This document shows, piece by piece, positions 25,116 through 32,510 of a stretch of DNA of 64,000 nucleotides. Every line of letters begins with the position of its first letter. Position 1 is the first letter of the stretch. The DNA is taken from positions 1-64,000 of the forward strand of contig CBDHDM010000038.1 of assembly GCA_965261315.1 (NCBI GenBank). Reading direction: 5' to 3'. The notes under the pieces are model-generated. The model saw only the letters and a list, made by a program, of their open reading frames with translations. It did no database searches and was not told the origin of the DNA. This DNA comes from Endozoicomonas sp965261315. Lineage in GTDB: Bacteria > Pseudomonadota > Gammaproteobacteria > Pseudomonadales > Endozoicomonadaceae. Both the position numbers and the translations under genes were made by a program.

Positions 25116-26243
25116 TTACGGGCAGCGGGCGGCGGGTAGCGGGCAGCGATCTTGTAACTGTAAGCTGTGCTCCTTTCTATATTGGCTTGGCGTCTTTTCT
25201 GTCCGTTCTTTAAAGGCCCGGTTGAAAGCGCTGAGTGATCGGAAACCAGCATCAAGGGCGATGGTAAGAACGGGTAACTGACTGTCTTCTTGAGAAACCA
25301 GCCGACGACAGGCTTCCTGGATGCGATAACCATTAAGGAAGTCATTGAAGTTTCGATACCCCATCTGCTGGTTGATCAACTGCCGCAGTCTGTACTCCTG
25401 AATATCCATGGTTTCAGCCAGGTCACTGATGGTAATGCCTTCCTGTCGGTAGAGCTTCTGATCCTCCATCATCCCTTTCAGTTTTTCAATCCACAGGTTT
25501 ACTGGTTCTCCTTCGGGCTCATTGGTTGGGGGCTGGATTTGTTCTGCCTGAATAGTCTGTGCTGCTGATTCATGCTCTGCCCCGGGTTCAGTGAATAAAA
25601 GTCCTGAGCGAAACTTGAGCAGTCGGCCATAAAAGACAAAGAGGAATAGAGCTAAAAGTACAGGTTGAGCCAGTTTAAATGCGGGAGGGCCTCCATTAAA
25701 GAACTGTTCCATGGTTACGACAACGGCGATATAAAAACCAACACTGCCCAGTAGCCAGACTCGTAACTCGCGGCGGGACTCGACCAGATCATCTCGCATG
25801 CTGCGGACTACAGTAATCAGAGCGTGGGTGATCAGAATAAACTCCAGCCATTGTGGGAGGTGGAACATTAACCAGCTGAATATGAAAGAGGTATCCAGGC
25901 CGAACAGGTGGGCAGCAACCCTACCGATAGCAGGTGAAAAAATAATAAATAAAGGAATAGCGAGAGTTTTTCTATTTAAACGAAAATTGTCGTCAAATAG
26001 TAGTAGGCATACCATCCAGAAAAGGGTGGGGATCATGCTTCGAAACACGACACATAGCCAGATCAGCCAGAAGTTATTGGTCCAGGATTCAACAACAGGT
26101 TGTAACAGGTAACCTATCAGGCTCATCTGTAACATGGCAAAGCACAGGGCGCGACAGTCACGTATCCCCGGCAGTACCTGGAATAGTGTCATTATCGCCA
26201 GAGAGAGGCTGAAAAATGTGGCGGCAATTTGGTAGTCAGGCAT
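25116..26243 (-). CDS. AraC-family regulator with membrane-embedded N-terminal domain
   Basis: A 375-residue protein. Residues about 5-220 form six to seven hydrophobic helices (IAATFFSLSLAIMTLFQVL, CFAMLQMSLIGYLLQPVV, MIPTLFWMVCLLLF and others), followed by a linker and a C-terminal AraC DNA-binding domain. The first helix-turn-helix is ITISDLAETMDIQEYRLRQLIN, and the second is the conserved IALDAGFRSLSAFNRAFKERTEKTPSQYR. It probably senses a membrane or envelope signal and controls the adjacent beta-helix/cytochrome operon on the same strand. The last residues (CPLPAARCP) are encoded by a GGCAGCGGGCGGCGGGTAGC repeat, so the native C-terminus was probably altered by repeat insertion. Confidence 0.85.
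   Translation of the reverse strand: MPDYQIAATFFSLSLAIMTLFQVLPGIRDCRALCFAMLQMSLIGYLLQPVVESWTNNFWLIWLCVVFRSMIPTLFWMVCLLLFDDNFRLNRKTLAIPLFIIFSPAIGRVAAHLFGLDTSFIFSWLMFHLPQWLEFILITHALITVVRSMRDDLVESRRELRVWLLGSVGFYIAVVVTMEQFFNGGPPAFKLAQPVLLALFLFVFYGRLLKFRSGLLFTEPGAEHESAAQTIQAEQIQPPTNEPEGEPVNLWIEKLKGMMEDQKLYRQEGITISDLAETMDIQEYRLRQLINQQMGYRNFNDFLNGYRIQEACRRLVSQEDSQLPVLTIALDAGFRSLSAFNRAFKERTEKTPSQYRKEHSLQLQDRCPLPAARCP
25118..25147. repeat. Short GC-rich tandem repeat at AraC gene 3' end
   Basis: GGGCAGCGGGCGGCGGGTAG followed by CGGGCAGCG: variants of the unit (g)GGCAGC/GGCGGC/GGTAGC. It encodes the CPLPAARCP tail of the regulator and looks like inserted repeat DNA. Confidence 0.5.
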
Positions 26244-26389
26244 CCTGATCCCCGGTCTTCCGACAAATCCTGAAAATACTTATTCTTATTGCTGATTATT
26301 GTTGATATTCATGTGTCATCAGCTCTTCATAATCGTTATGGTATACGCATAATAAATTTAATAAAAACTTTATGTTACAGAGCCTTATT

Positions 26390-27748
26390 ATGCGCATTTT
26401 CTATTTTGCCGTTTCCCTGATGCTATCTACGCAGGTTTTTGCCTGGTCAAACCACACGCTGGTAACGCACCAGTTGGTTGCCACTCTACCACAAGTGCGT
26501 GATGCAGCGCCGGTGGAAGTGGAAAGTCTGAATAGCTTTTTGTTAGCGAATGAGACTGAACTGGAAGAGTTTCTAAGTCGGCAGGAAAGCTGGATGCAGG
26601 AAAACCTCTGGCACTATGCGCCACGCCCGGAGGCTCTGGAATTCCGGGCAAAGGACGGTGGAAATGATATTCGTACCCGCTTTACTCATGCGATTCGTAT
26701 CAACCCTAATGCAAAACTGCCATTGTATTTGCAGCTGCTCCCAGGAGATAAACGTCAACAGCCTGAAATAGACTTTGCGTCTGTCAGTACATTAGCTGAT
26801 TCCGATTCGCTGGGGGATGTACAGTTTGTTCAGCTAATGTCTGAGGATAAAGTTGCACCGCTGGATGTGGTGAGCACTGCCAGTGTTGAACCTGATTATG
26901 GGCTGGATATTGGTCTGTTTACCGACAGCAATACGGATTATGGAAAGGTGTACGGCTTCGGTGAGCAACCTTTTGGCAATCCAAATCTGGAGTATGGTAC
27001 TCAGGCACCTTTTCATATGGGCTTCTATCATGAATCACCCATTGTATACGCCTTCGGGGGCTTTCTTAAACGCACATACCCGGAATACCGGATTCAGCTC
27101 TATAAGCAGCTTTCTGAATTTGCTTTTGATCAGGGCCATGATTACTGGGGATGGCGCTTTATGGGGTGGGGGCTTCACTATATTGGTGATTTTTCCAACC
27201 CATATCATGTAATGCCCGTGCCTGGTAACAGTACTTCGGAAACGCTGAGAGTTGGCCTGTTGAATATCCTTGGATTTCCAGATGCCCAGAGCAATGCCAT
27301 TCAGCTGGCATCAAACCGTCATACCGTACTTGAAAATTTCCAGAGTCTGGTAATGACTCAAGCATACCTGGAGCAGAATCTGGAGCACCCAACCATTCAG
27401 GCACTAACCCGGCACGGTGAAGCCCGGGAGTTTAACAATGATCACATTGTTACGGTGATGTCACAGCATTCATACAATAAGGGCCATGACATTCATGAAG
27501 TATTGGAAAGGACGATGCCAGAAAAATATGTTGATAACCCCGCTGTGGAGTACTCTGATTTGAATGCAAGGGCATCATTACAGGAAACCGTACTAAAGAC
27601 GTCTGGCGAAGATGGCTTTAATGCATTGGTTCATATTATCACCGACTTGCTGGGTGGGTTTTCTGACAACGGAGCATCTTATGTTGAGGAAATTTTGTCT
27701 AAACAAAGCTCAGGTAGCAGTCAGCCAGAGCCGCAAGTGGCTAATTGA
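26390..27748 (+). CDS. Secreted protein of the zinc phospholipase C / P1 nuclease fold
   Basis: A 452-residue exported protein. The signal peptide ends VFA-WSNH, so the mature protein begins with Trp and continues WSNHTLVTHQ. In zinc-dependent phospholipase C the N-terminal Trp and first His bind the zinc cluster. Further candidate ligands are in GLHYIGDFSNPYHVMP (H-x3-D-x5-H, as in the fold) and RHGEAREFNNDHIV, with HSYNKGHDIHE nearby. The substrate could be phospholipid or nucleic acid, or neither; I cannot place it in a named subfamily. The start ATG 26390 has AGAG upstream and gives a compact signal peptide; ATG 26372 would extend it by six residues. No operon partners. Confidence 0.65.
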   Translation: MRIFYFAVSLMLSTQVFAWSNHTLVTHQLVATLPQVRDAAPVEVESLNSFLLANETELEEFLSRQESWMQENLWHYAPRPEALEFRAKDGGNDIRTRFTHAIRINPNAKLPLYLQLLPGDKRQQPEIDFASVSTLADSDSLGDVQFVQLMSEDKVAPLDVVSTASVEPDYGLDIGLFTDSNTDYGKVYGFGEQPFGNPNLEYGTQAPFHMGFYHESPIVYAFGGFLKRTYPEYRIQLYKQLSEFAFDQGHDYWGWRFMGWGLHYIGDFSNPYHVMPVPGNSTSETLRVGLLNILGFPDAQSNAIQLASNRHTVLENFQSLVMTQAYLEQNLEHPTIQALTRHGEAREFNNDHIVTVMSQHSYNKGHDIHEVLERTMPEKYVDNPAVEYSDLNARASLQETVLKTSGEDGFNALVHIITDLLGGFSDNGASYVEEILSKQSSGSSQPEPQVAN

Positions 27749-27783
27749 AAAGGCTCCTTGAGGGTATTTAGCATTTTATGGTT

Positions 27784-27851
27784 AACCACAGAGATCACAA
27801 AGAGCACAAAAGAAAAGGCTCTTCTTCGTGCTCTTTGTGATCTCTGTGGTT
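27784..27851. repeat. Long perfect hairpin of the CCACAGAG/CCACAAAG repeat family
   Basis: A 24-bp arm beginning AACCACAGAGATCACAAAGA (27784-27807) has its exact complement at 27828-27851, with a 20-nt loop. It lies 35 bp after the phospholipase-like gene. A related hairpin is at 63175-63221 and a half-site at 19703. It could terminate or stabilise transcripts, or be a mobile repeat. Confidence 0.75.
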
Positions 27852-27945
27852 CAAAAAAGAGTCCCCGCAGCACGGTCAGGCTAAAAGATTGAATCCATGA
27901 TGAGAGATTAGCAGTGACTGTAAAAAGGTTATTATCTGGTTCAAG

Positions 27946-28089
27946 ATGACGTGTTTTGGTAAGTTCAGTTCTTCTTGTTTAGGCTGTTTAAAAAATGAAC
28001 AGTTTCCGTCTATGACTGAAGATACTGAGATACAGAGACTTATCCACAGGTCATTCAGTGGTTTGATCAATGAAACTGTTGATGACTAA
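27946..28089 (+). CDS. Putative 47-residue small protein
   Basis: ATG 27946 to TAA 28087-28089. The product begins MTCFGKFSSSCLGCLKNEQF, has a Cys-rich N-terminal part (C3, C11, C14), and ends in an acidic, helical-looking segment (MTEDTEIQRLIHRSFSGLIN, then ETVDD). No family is recognised. Support comes from context: a strong rho-independent terminator in the same orientation follows after 55 bp, although no other plus-strand gene lies between it and the repeat hairpin. The ribosome site is weak (AGG about 18 nt upstream). It could alternatively be a small RNA gene. Confidence 0.4.
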   Translation: MTCFGKFSSSCLGCLKNEQFPSMTEDTEIQRLIHRSFSGLINETVDD

Positions 28090-28144
28090 ATATTGAGCTA
28101 TATGAATATGGTTTTATATGCGATCTGGAGTATTAGTCAAAAAT

Positions 28145-28172
28145 AAGCCCGGTCTATACCGGGCCTTTTTTT
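28145..28172 (+). terminator. Rho-independent terminator
   Basis: AGCCCGGT-CTAT-ACCGGGC followed by CTTTTTTT. It points rightward, ending whatever is transcribed from 27860-28140. Confidence 0.85.
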
Positions 28173-28219
28173 CCAGAGGTTTTGCCTGAGGGGGAGTACA
28201 CTGTTTGGTTGCTGGCTTG

Positions 28220-28693
28220 TCAGTGACGGGTTTCGCTGGCAGGTAAAATATTCGGGTGATCCAGCCAGTCTTCCGGGTTGTCATCAACTGTGTCTATTGC
28301 TTCCGCTTCTTCAAGCTCTCCACGGGTAGCCAGTACCGCCAGTTCTTTAGCAAACTTCTGGAGCAGGTTAATAACATCATCTTTATGGCTATTCAGGGTT
28401 TCATCAATTTCAATACTGAATAGTGGTGAAGCATCATCTTGATAATCTTCTTCTTCTTCGTCTTCCTTGCGAATAAGTACCATCTGCAGGCCGGGATATT
28501 CATCGTCACTGATTTCGGCCAGCTTAAAGGTAATGGACTGCGATTCCCGAAGAATAGACAGCAGTTTCAGGGCTTCGGCAGCACTTAGATCTCCGGCATC
28601 CACACGGGCTTCTACATACTCTCTGGCAGACAGACCAGAGTCAATGTAGTTGTCTACCAGATCCTGAATACTCTTGTACTTGTTTTGGCTCAT
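28220..28693 (-). CDS. Acidic hypothetical protein
   Basis: A 157-residue strongly acidic cytosolic protein (runs such as KEDEEEEDYQDD and ATRGELEEAEAIDTVDDNPEDW). The N-terminal half is helical (IQDLVDNYIDSGLSAREYVE, GDLSAAEALKLLSIL) and is followed by a beta segment (ITFKLAEISDDEYPGLQMVLI). I do not recognise the family. GGAGG 6 nt upstream of ATG 28693 gives a very good ribosome site, which supports a real gene. Single gene, divergent from the LysR gene. Confidence 0.65.
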   Translation of the reverse strand: MSQNKYKSIQDLVDNYIDSGLSAREYVEARVDAGDLSAAEALKLLSILRESQSITFKLAEISDDEYPGLQMVLIRKEDEEEEDYQDDASPLFSIEIDETLNSHKDDVINLLQKFAKELAVLATRGELEEAEAIDTVDDNPEDWLDHPNILPASETRH

Positions 28694-28941
28694 AGACCCT
28701 CCTGACAGCTATTTTAGCTGATGCCTGACAAGGATGTTTGTCAGACGCCAAGGCCAGATTCACCAGAGATAACTCTGATTCCTGTTTTTCAGTGTACCTG
28801 ATTAGCGATGAATGTATAGGGGTTAGTACTGATGAAGTTGCAGTGAGATGGCTATAGTCTCATGGTCGAAGTGGCTGGATGCTTTGGTGCCCAACTGTTT
28901 TGTTTTTCATAGGCTGATTTTGAGGCACTTTTTACAAACGT

Positions 28942-29889
28942 ATGAACTTGTACAGACTGAACCTGAATCTTTTGCCTGGCCTCAAGGCGTTGCTGGATAC
29001 ACAAAGTGTCTCACTGGCTGCCAAGCAGATGCATGTGACCCAGTCGGCCATGAGCCGGACACTGGCACAGTTACGTGAAGCGTTGAATGACCCGATTCTT
29101 GTCAGACAGGGTAACCGGATATTTCTATCCGAAAAGGCTCTGGCATTGAAAGATGATGTGAATCGCGTGGTCACCGAAGCTAGTACGATATTTGAAAATC
29201 AGCAGTTTGATCCCTGGATTACGGAAAAGAATTTCACAATTGCCGGGACTTACATTGTTCTTGAACAGATACTGCCGCAGATTCTGCACCAGTTCTGGAA
29301 GCAGGCCCCGCATTTTAACTTTGAACTATTGCAGTTCAGCCCTCAGTTGGATAAAAAGCTGGAAGCAGGGCAGGTGGATCTGGTTCTGGGGTATGTGGGT
29401 AAACCACCGTCTGGTTTCAGCTATGCCCCGTTAATGGAAGATACGATCTGTGCACTGGTCAATGAAGATCACCCTATTGGAGAAGATGCTATTTCTGTTG
29501 AAGATCTTGAGCATTACTCGGTGATCCGTCACTCCTCATGGATGGGAAGCCCGCACTTTATCAGGGACTACCTGGAAGGCTTGAGTGAAAACATACGGGT
29601 TGCCGCCAAGACGCCTAATCTACCTATTGGTTTGCAACTGGTGAAGGATACTAACCATATTCTGGTCACCATGGAAAAAGCTGCTCAGTCCAATATCTAT
29701 GTTCAGAATATGAGCATGAAGGCATTGCCAGGCAGGCCGCCCAAGGTTAAGTACTACGTCGTATGGCCTGAATACTGGGAGCACAACCGGGCTCATCGCT
29801 GGTTCAGGGAGTTCATTATCAATCGCTTTCGCCTCAAGCTGAAAGAGATGGATCGACAGAATGCATTGATGAACGATGAGGTTGTTTGA
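28942..29889 (+). CDS. LysR-family transcriptional regulator
   Basis: A 315-residue regulator. The N-terminal winged helix-turn-helix (LNLLPGLKALLDTQSVSLAA, KQMHVTQSAMSRTLAQLRE) is followed by a periplasmic-binding-like effector domain (FTIAGTYIVLEQILPQILH..., VDLVLGYVGKP...). The N-terminus resembles the NodD/LeuO-type branch. Its target cannot be deduced because the neighbours are an acidic protein and the ilv operon on the opposite strand. The DNA-binding domain starts directly at ATG 28942. Confidence 0.88.
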   Translation: MNLYRLNLNLLPGLKALLDTQSVSLAAKQMHVTQSAMSRTLAQLREALNDPILVRQGNRIFLSEKALALKDDVNRVVTEASTIFENQQFDPWITEKNFTIAGTYIVLEQILPQILHQFWKQAPHFNFELLQFSPQLDKKLEAGQVDLVLGYVGKPPSGFSYAPLMEDTICALVNEDHPIGEDAISVEDLEHYSVIRHSSWMGSPHFIRDYLEGLSENIRVAAKTPNLPIGLQLVKDTNHILVTMEKAAQSNIYVQNMSMKALPGRPPKVKYYVVWPEYWEHNRAHRWFREFIINRFRLKLKEMDRQNALMNDEVV

Positions 29890-30238
29890 CCTATTTTGGG
29901 CCACAAAAGATTACTGAAGTTCCAAAGTTAATGGCTCATCATGCTGTTTATACCGAGTTTCTCAGAACTGATCTTCAGTTGTTTATCAGGGCCAGACAGT
30001 CAATAAACCCAAAAGGGTATATCGGGGTTATTCTTCCAGGGTTTGTCTGGTTGAGGTTTGTCACTTCTTATAATCCGGATACCCTCAATAAAATTAAAAA
30101 TAATGATTTTAATCCGCTCATTAACAGAGAACCGCTCACGCTGTTTGAATATTGATACCTCCGGATTTATAAATCAGAAAAGGCGGGAATGGATATTCTT
30201 TGAGTGAAGGTCAGGCTGGCGATGCCTGGTCGTCATGT
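29890..30238. other. Intergenic region, no supported gene
   Basis: A plus-strand frame of 89 codons from a TTG at 29886 overlaps the LysR stop and shows no recognisable features or ribosome site. No terminator hairpin is evident. I see nothing else that can be supported. Confidence 0.4.
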
Positions 30239-30499
30239 TCAACAGTTAATGGCTGCACTGCCTGTTTGTGAGTCAATACATCTCAGAGTGACAACATCGT
30301 GGAGCTTCTGAACCTGGGTAATCAGAAGATGCGCTGGTCGAAGGCTGGAAACGGTCATTAACAGCTCAATCTTCTGGCCACAGTTGGAGGGCGTCATGCT
30401 CATGGTGTTCAGCGTAAACCCCCGGTGTCTGACAACTCTGAGTACCCGCTCTACAACGTCTGGTTGCTTATGGCATTGCAATTGTAATTGGAAACTCAT
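30239..30499 (-). CDS. ilvM: Acetolactate synthase II small subunit IlvM
   Basis: An 86-residue ACT-domain regulatory subunit. The start LQLQCHKQPDVVERVLRVVRHRGFTLNTMSM is the typical ACT beta-alpha-beta pattern of IlvM, and the length matches. It binds the catalytic subunit IlvG and stimulates acetohydroxyacid synthesis for Ile, Val and Leu. Its ATG overlaps the ilvG stop (ATGA at 30499-30496), implying translational coupling. Confidence 0.9.
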   Translation of the reverse strand: MSFQLQLQCHKQPDVVERVLRVVRHRGFTLNTMSMTPSNCGQKIELLMTVSSLRPAHLLITQVQKLHDVVTLRCIDSQTGSAAINC

Positions 30500-32163
30500 G
30501 AGCTTTTCTCCAGCATTTCATGGTTAGAGGCTCCCGGGGGAACCAGGGGCCATACGTTTTCCATGGCATCGATGCGAACATGAAGCAGCCATGGGCCCTC
30601 TATATCCAGCATCTCATCCAGTGCAGAAGCGACTTCATCACGGTGGCTTATGACTTTGCCACCAATGCCAAAGGCGTGGGCCAGAGTAATAAAGTCAGGG
30701 TTGTCGGAAAGATCTGTTTCGCTGTATCTGCCTTCATAAAACAGCTCCTGCCACTGACGAACCATTCCCAGTTTCTGGTTATCCAGCAGCACTATTTTGA
30801 CAGGCAGCTGTCTTCTTCGTATGGTGTTGAGCTCCTGAATATTCATCATGAATGAGCCATCGCCGGACACCAGAACAACAGGGTCGTTTGGCCGTGCTAA
30901 AGCAGCACCGATAGCTGCGGGCAATCCAAAACCCATGGTGCCAAGACCACCACTGGTTAAATGATTGCGGGTGTGATGAAACGTCATGTGCTGGGCCACC
31001 CACATCTGGTGCTGACCTACATCACAACTGACGATAGCGTTATCGGGCAGCCGTTGGGATAACTGGTTCAGCAGTAATGGGGCATAAATATCGTCGCCCG
31101 GTTTATTGTATTGCCGGTCCAGTGCAGAGCAGTGCTCTGTTTTAAGTTGCTGGCAATATTTAACCCATTCATTGATGTGCAAGGGGGTCGACAGACCCGC
31201 CAGTACCCACTGCATAGGCTGATGAAAAACGACATTGGCTGCCCTTCGTTTGTGGATTTCTGCCGGGTCAATATCGATGTGGATGACTTTTGCATCAGGT
31301 GCAAAGGATTCCAGTTTGCCAGTAACCCGGTCGTCAAAGCGAGCACCGGCAACAATTAATAAATCACACTCTTGTACTGCAGTGTTTGCTGCCCGGGTTC
31401 CATGCATGCCCAGCATGCCCAGGTAGGATGGATCATCAGCGTTGGCAGTACCCAGCCCTTTAAGTGTACATACGCTTGGAATGCCGGTAATTTTCAGAAA
31501 CTGCCGAAGTTCTTCGGTGGCATTGGCCATGCCAACACCACCACCAATGTAGGCGACAGGTCGTGATGATGATGTGATTAGCCCAAGTGCTTTATGGAGG
31601 TTATCACTTTCAACCTTTTCTGGGTGAAAGTTGTTTGCTACCAGGTCCAGGGGAGGATGCCAGTTGGCCAGCGCCTGTTGAGTGTCTTTCGGAATATCAA
31701 CAAGCACCGGGCCCGGACGACCAGATCTGGCAAGAGTGAATGCCTGATGAAGGGTTTGGCACAGCGTTTCAGGTTCTGTGACCAGAAAACTGTGTTTGGT
31801 GCAGGCCATGGAAAGCCCAAGAATATCGATCTCCTGAAAGGCATCAGTGCCAATGGCGCCTGTGGGTACCTGTCCGGTAATGGCAACAATGGGTACAGAA
31901 TCCATCATTGCATCCGCCAGGGCGGTAATCAGGTTTGTTGCGCCAGGGCCCGAGGTGGCTATGCAGACACCTGTTCGGTGGCTTGATCGAGCATAACCAA
32001 TGGCAGAGAAGCCAGCTCCCTGCTCGTGGCGGCAGAGAAGGTGTTCGATGGGCGAATCAAAAAGAGCATCATAGAACGGCATGATGGTGCCGCCGGGATA
32101 ACCAAAAACGGTATCAACACCATGGTGGATCAGGGTTTGTACAATCGCTTCAGCGCCATTCAT
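30496..32163 (-). CDS. ilvG: Acetolactate synthase II large subunit IlvG
   Basis: A 555-residue thiamine-diphosphate enzyme that condenses pyruvate with pyruvate or 2-oxobutyrate in branched-chain amino acid synthesis. Visible features are the catalytic Glu region (LLCRHEQGAGFSAIGYAR), SGPGATNLIT, GQVPTGAIGTDAFQE, the FAD-region VAYIGGGVGMANATEEL, and the TPP/Mg motif GDGSFMMNIQELNTIRR...VLLDN. The gene is intact, unlike the frameshifted ilvG of E. coli K-12. It follows a leader peptide, an attenuator and a 40-codon ORF that overlaps its start. Confidence 0.94.
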   Translation of the reverse strand: MNGAEAIVQTLIHHGVDTVFGYPGGTIMPFYDALFDSPIEHLLCRHEQGAGFSAIGYARSSHRTGVCIATSGPGATNLITALADAMMDSVPIVAITGQVPTGAIGTDAFQEIDILGLSMACTKHSFLVTEPETLCQTLHQAFTLARSGRPGPVLVDIPKDTQQALANWHPPLDLVANNFHPEKVESDNLHKALGLITSSSRPVAYIGGGVGMANATEELRQFLKITGIPSVCTLKGLGTANADDPSYLGMLGMHGTRAANTAVQECDLLIVAGARFDDRVTGKLESFAPDAKVIHIDIDPAEIHKRRAANVVFHQPMQWVLAGLSTPLHINEWVKYCQQLKTEHCSALDRQYNKPGDDIYAPLLLNQLSQRLPDNAIVSCDVGQHQMWVAQHMTFHHTRNHLTSGGLGTMGFGLPAAIGAALARPNDPVVLVSGDGSFMMNIQELNTIRRRQLPVKIVLLDNQKLGMVRQWQELFYEGRYSETDLSDNPDFITLAHAFGIGGKVISHRDEVASALDEMLDIEGPWLLHVRIDAMENVWPLVPPGASNHEMLEKSS

Positions 32164-32272
32164 GTCGACCTACCCCCGACTGCCAGGTGTTTCTTTTAAA
32201 AAAAGAGTGGGTAATCGCTACAGATAGAATGACACCGAGGGTAATGACAGATAGTACGACCAGGTTAAGCAT
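32150..32272 (-). CDS. 40-codon membrane-peptide ORF between ilv attenuator and ilvG, overlapping the ilvG start
   Basis: ATG 32272 has an excellent ribosome site (AAGGAGAAA, 5 nt spacing). The product begins MLNLVVLSVITLGVILSVAI, one hydrophobic helix, and ends in a basic tail FFKRNTWQSGVGRHEWR. Its stop TGA lies at 32150-32152, inside ilvG, so the frames overlap by 14 bp and could be translationally coupled. It is rich in Leu, Val and Ile codons, so besides encoding a small membrane protein it could act as a second branched-chain sensing ORF. No known family is recognised. Confidence 0.6.
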   Translation of the reverse strand: MLNLVVLSVITLGVILSVAITHSFFKRNTWQSGVGRHEWR

Positions 32273-32293
32273 GACTTTTCTCCTTCATCAGAT

Positions 32294-32330
32294 ATAAAAA
32301 AACCCCCGGACCTTTCGGTGCGGGGGTTTT
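32294..32330 (-). terminator. ilv attenuator terminator
   Basis: On the minus strand, AACCCCCGCACCG and GGTCCGGGGGTT form a GC-rich stem followed by seven T. It lies 16 bp after the leader-peptide stop and upstream of ilvG, as expected for attenuation of a branched-chain operon. Confidence 0.85.
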
Positions 32331-32345
32331 ATGGATGCTGTTTCT

Positions 32346-32420
32346 TCAGTCCATAAAGCCGCCCGCGGTGATAATAATCACCACGTTGAGAATGACTAGC
32401 TGGCGCAGGAACGAAGACAT
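32346..32420 (-). CDS. ilvL: ilv operon leader peptide (IlvL-like)
   Basis: A 24-residue leader ORF, ATG 32420 to TGA 32346-32348. Residues 8-18 are LVILNVVIIIT, a dense run of Leu, Val and Ile codons directly before the attenuator hairpin. Ribosome stalling at these codons when charged tRNA is scarce should favour the antiterminator and permit ilvG transcription. This follows the known E. coli ilvGMEDA mechanism; the alternative pairings were not computed here. Confidence 0.82.
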   Translation of the reverse strand: MSSFLRQLVILNVVIIITAGGFMD

Positions 32421-32510
32421 AATACGTTTTAAAAGTTTAATCACTAATGTATAGGTTTTATAGCACAGCAATGTATACAGTGCCAGCCTGCGTAGCAGGC
32501 CAGACAGTGA

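Noticed and set aside
29886..30155. 89-codon plus-strand ORF after the LysR gene
   Set aside because: Starts at TTG overlapping the LysR stop, has no ribosome site, and shows no recognisable features.
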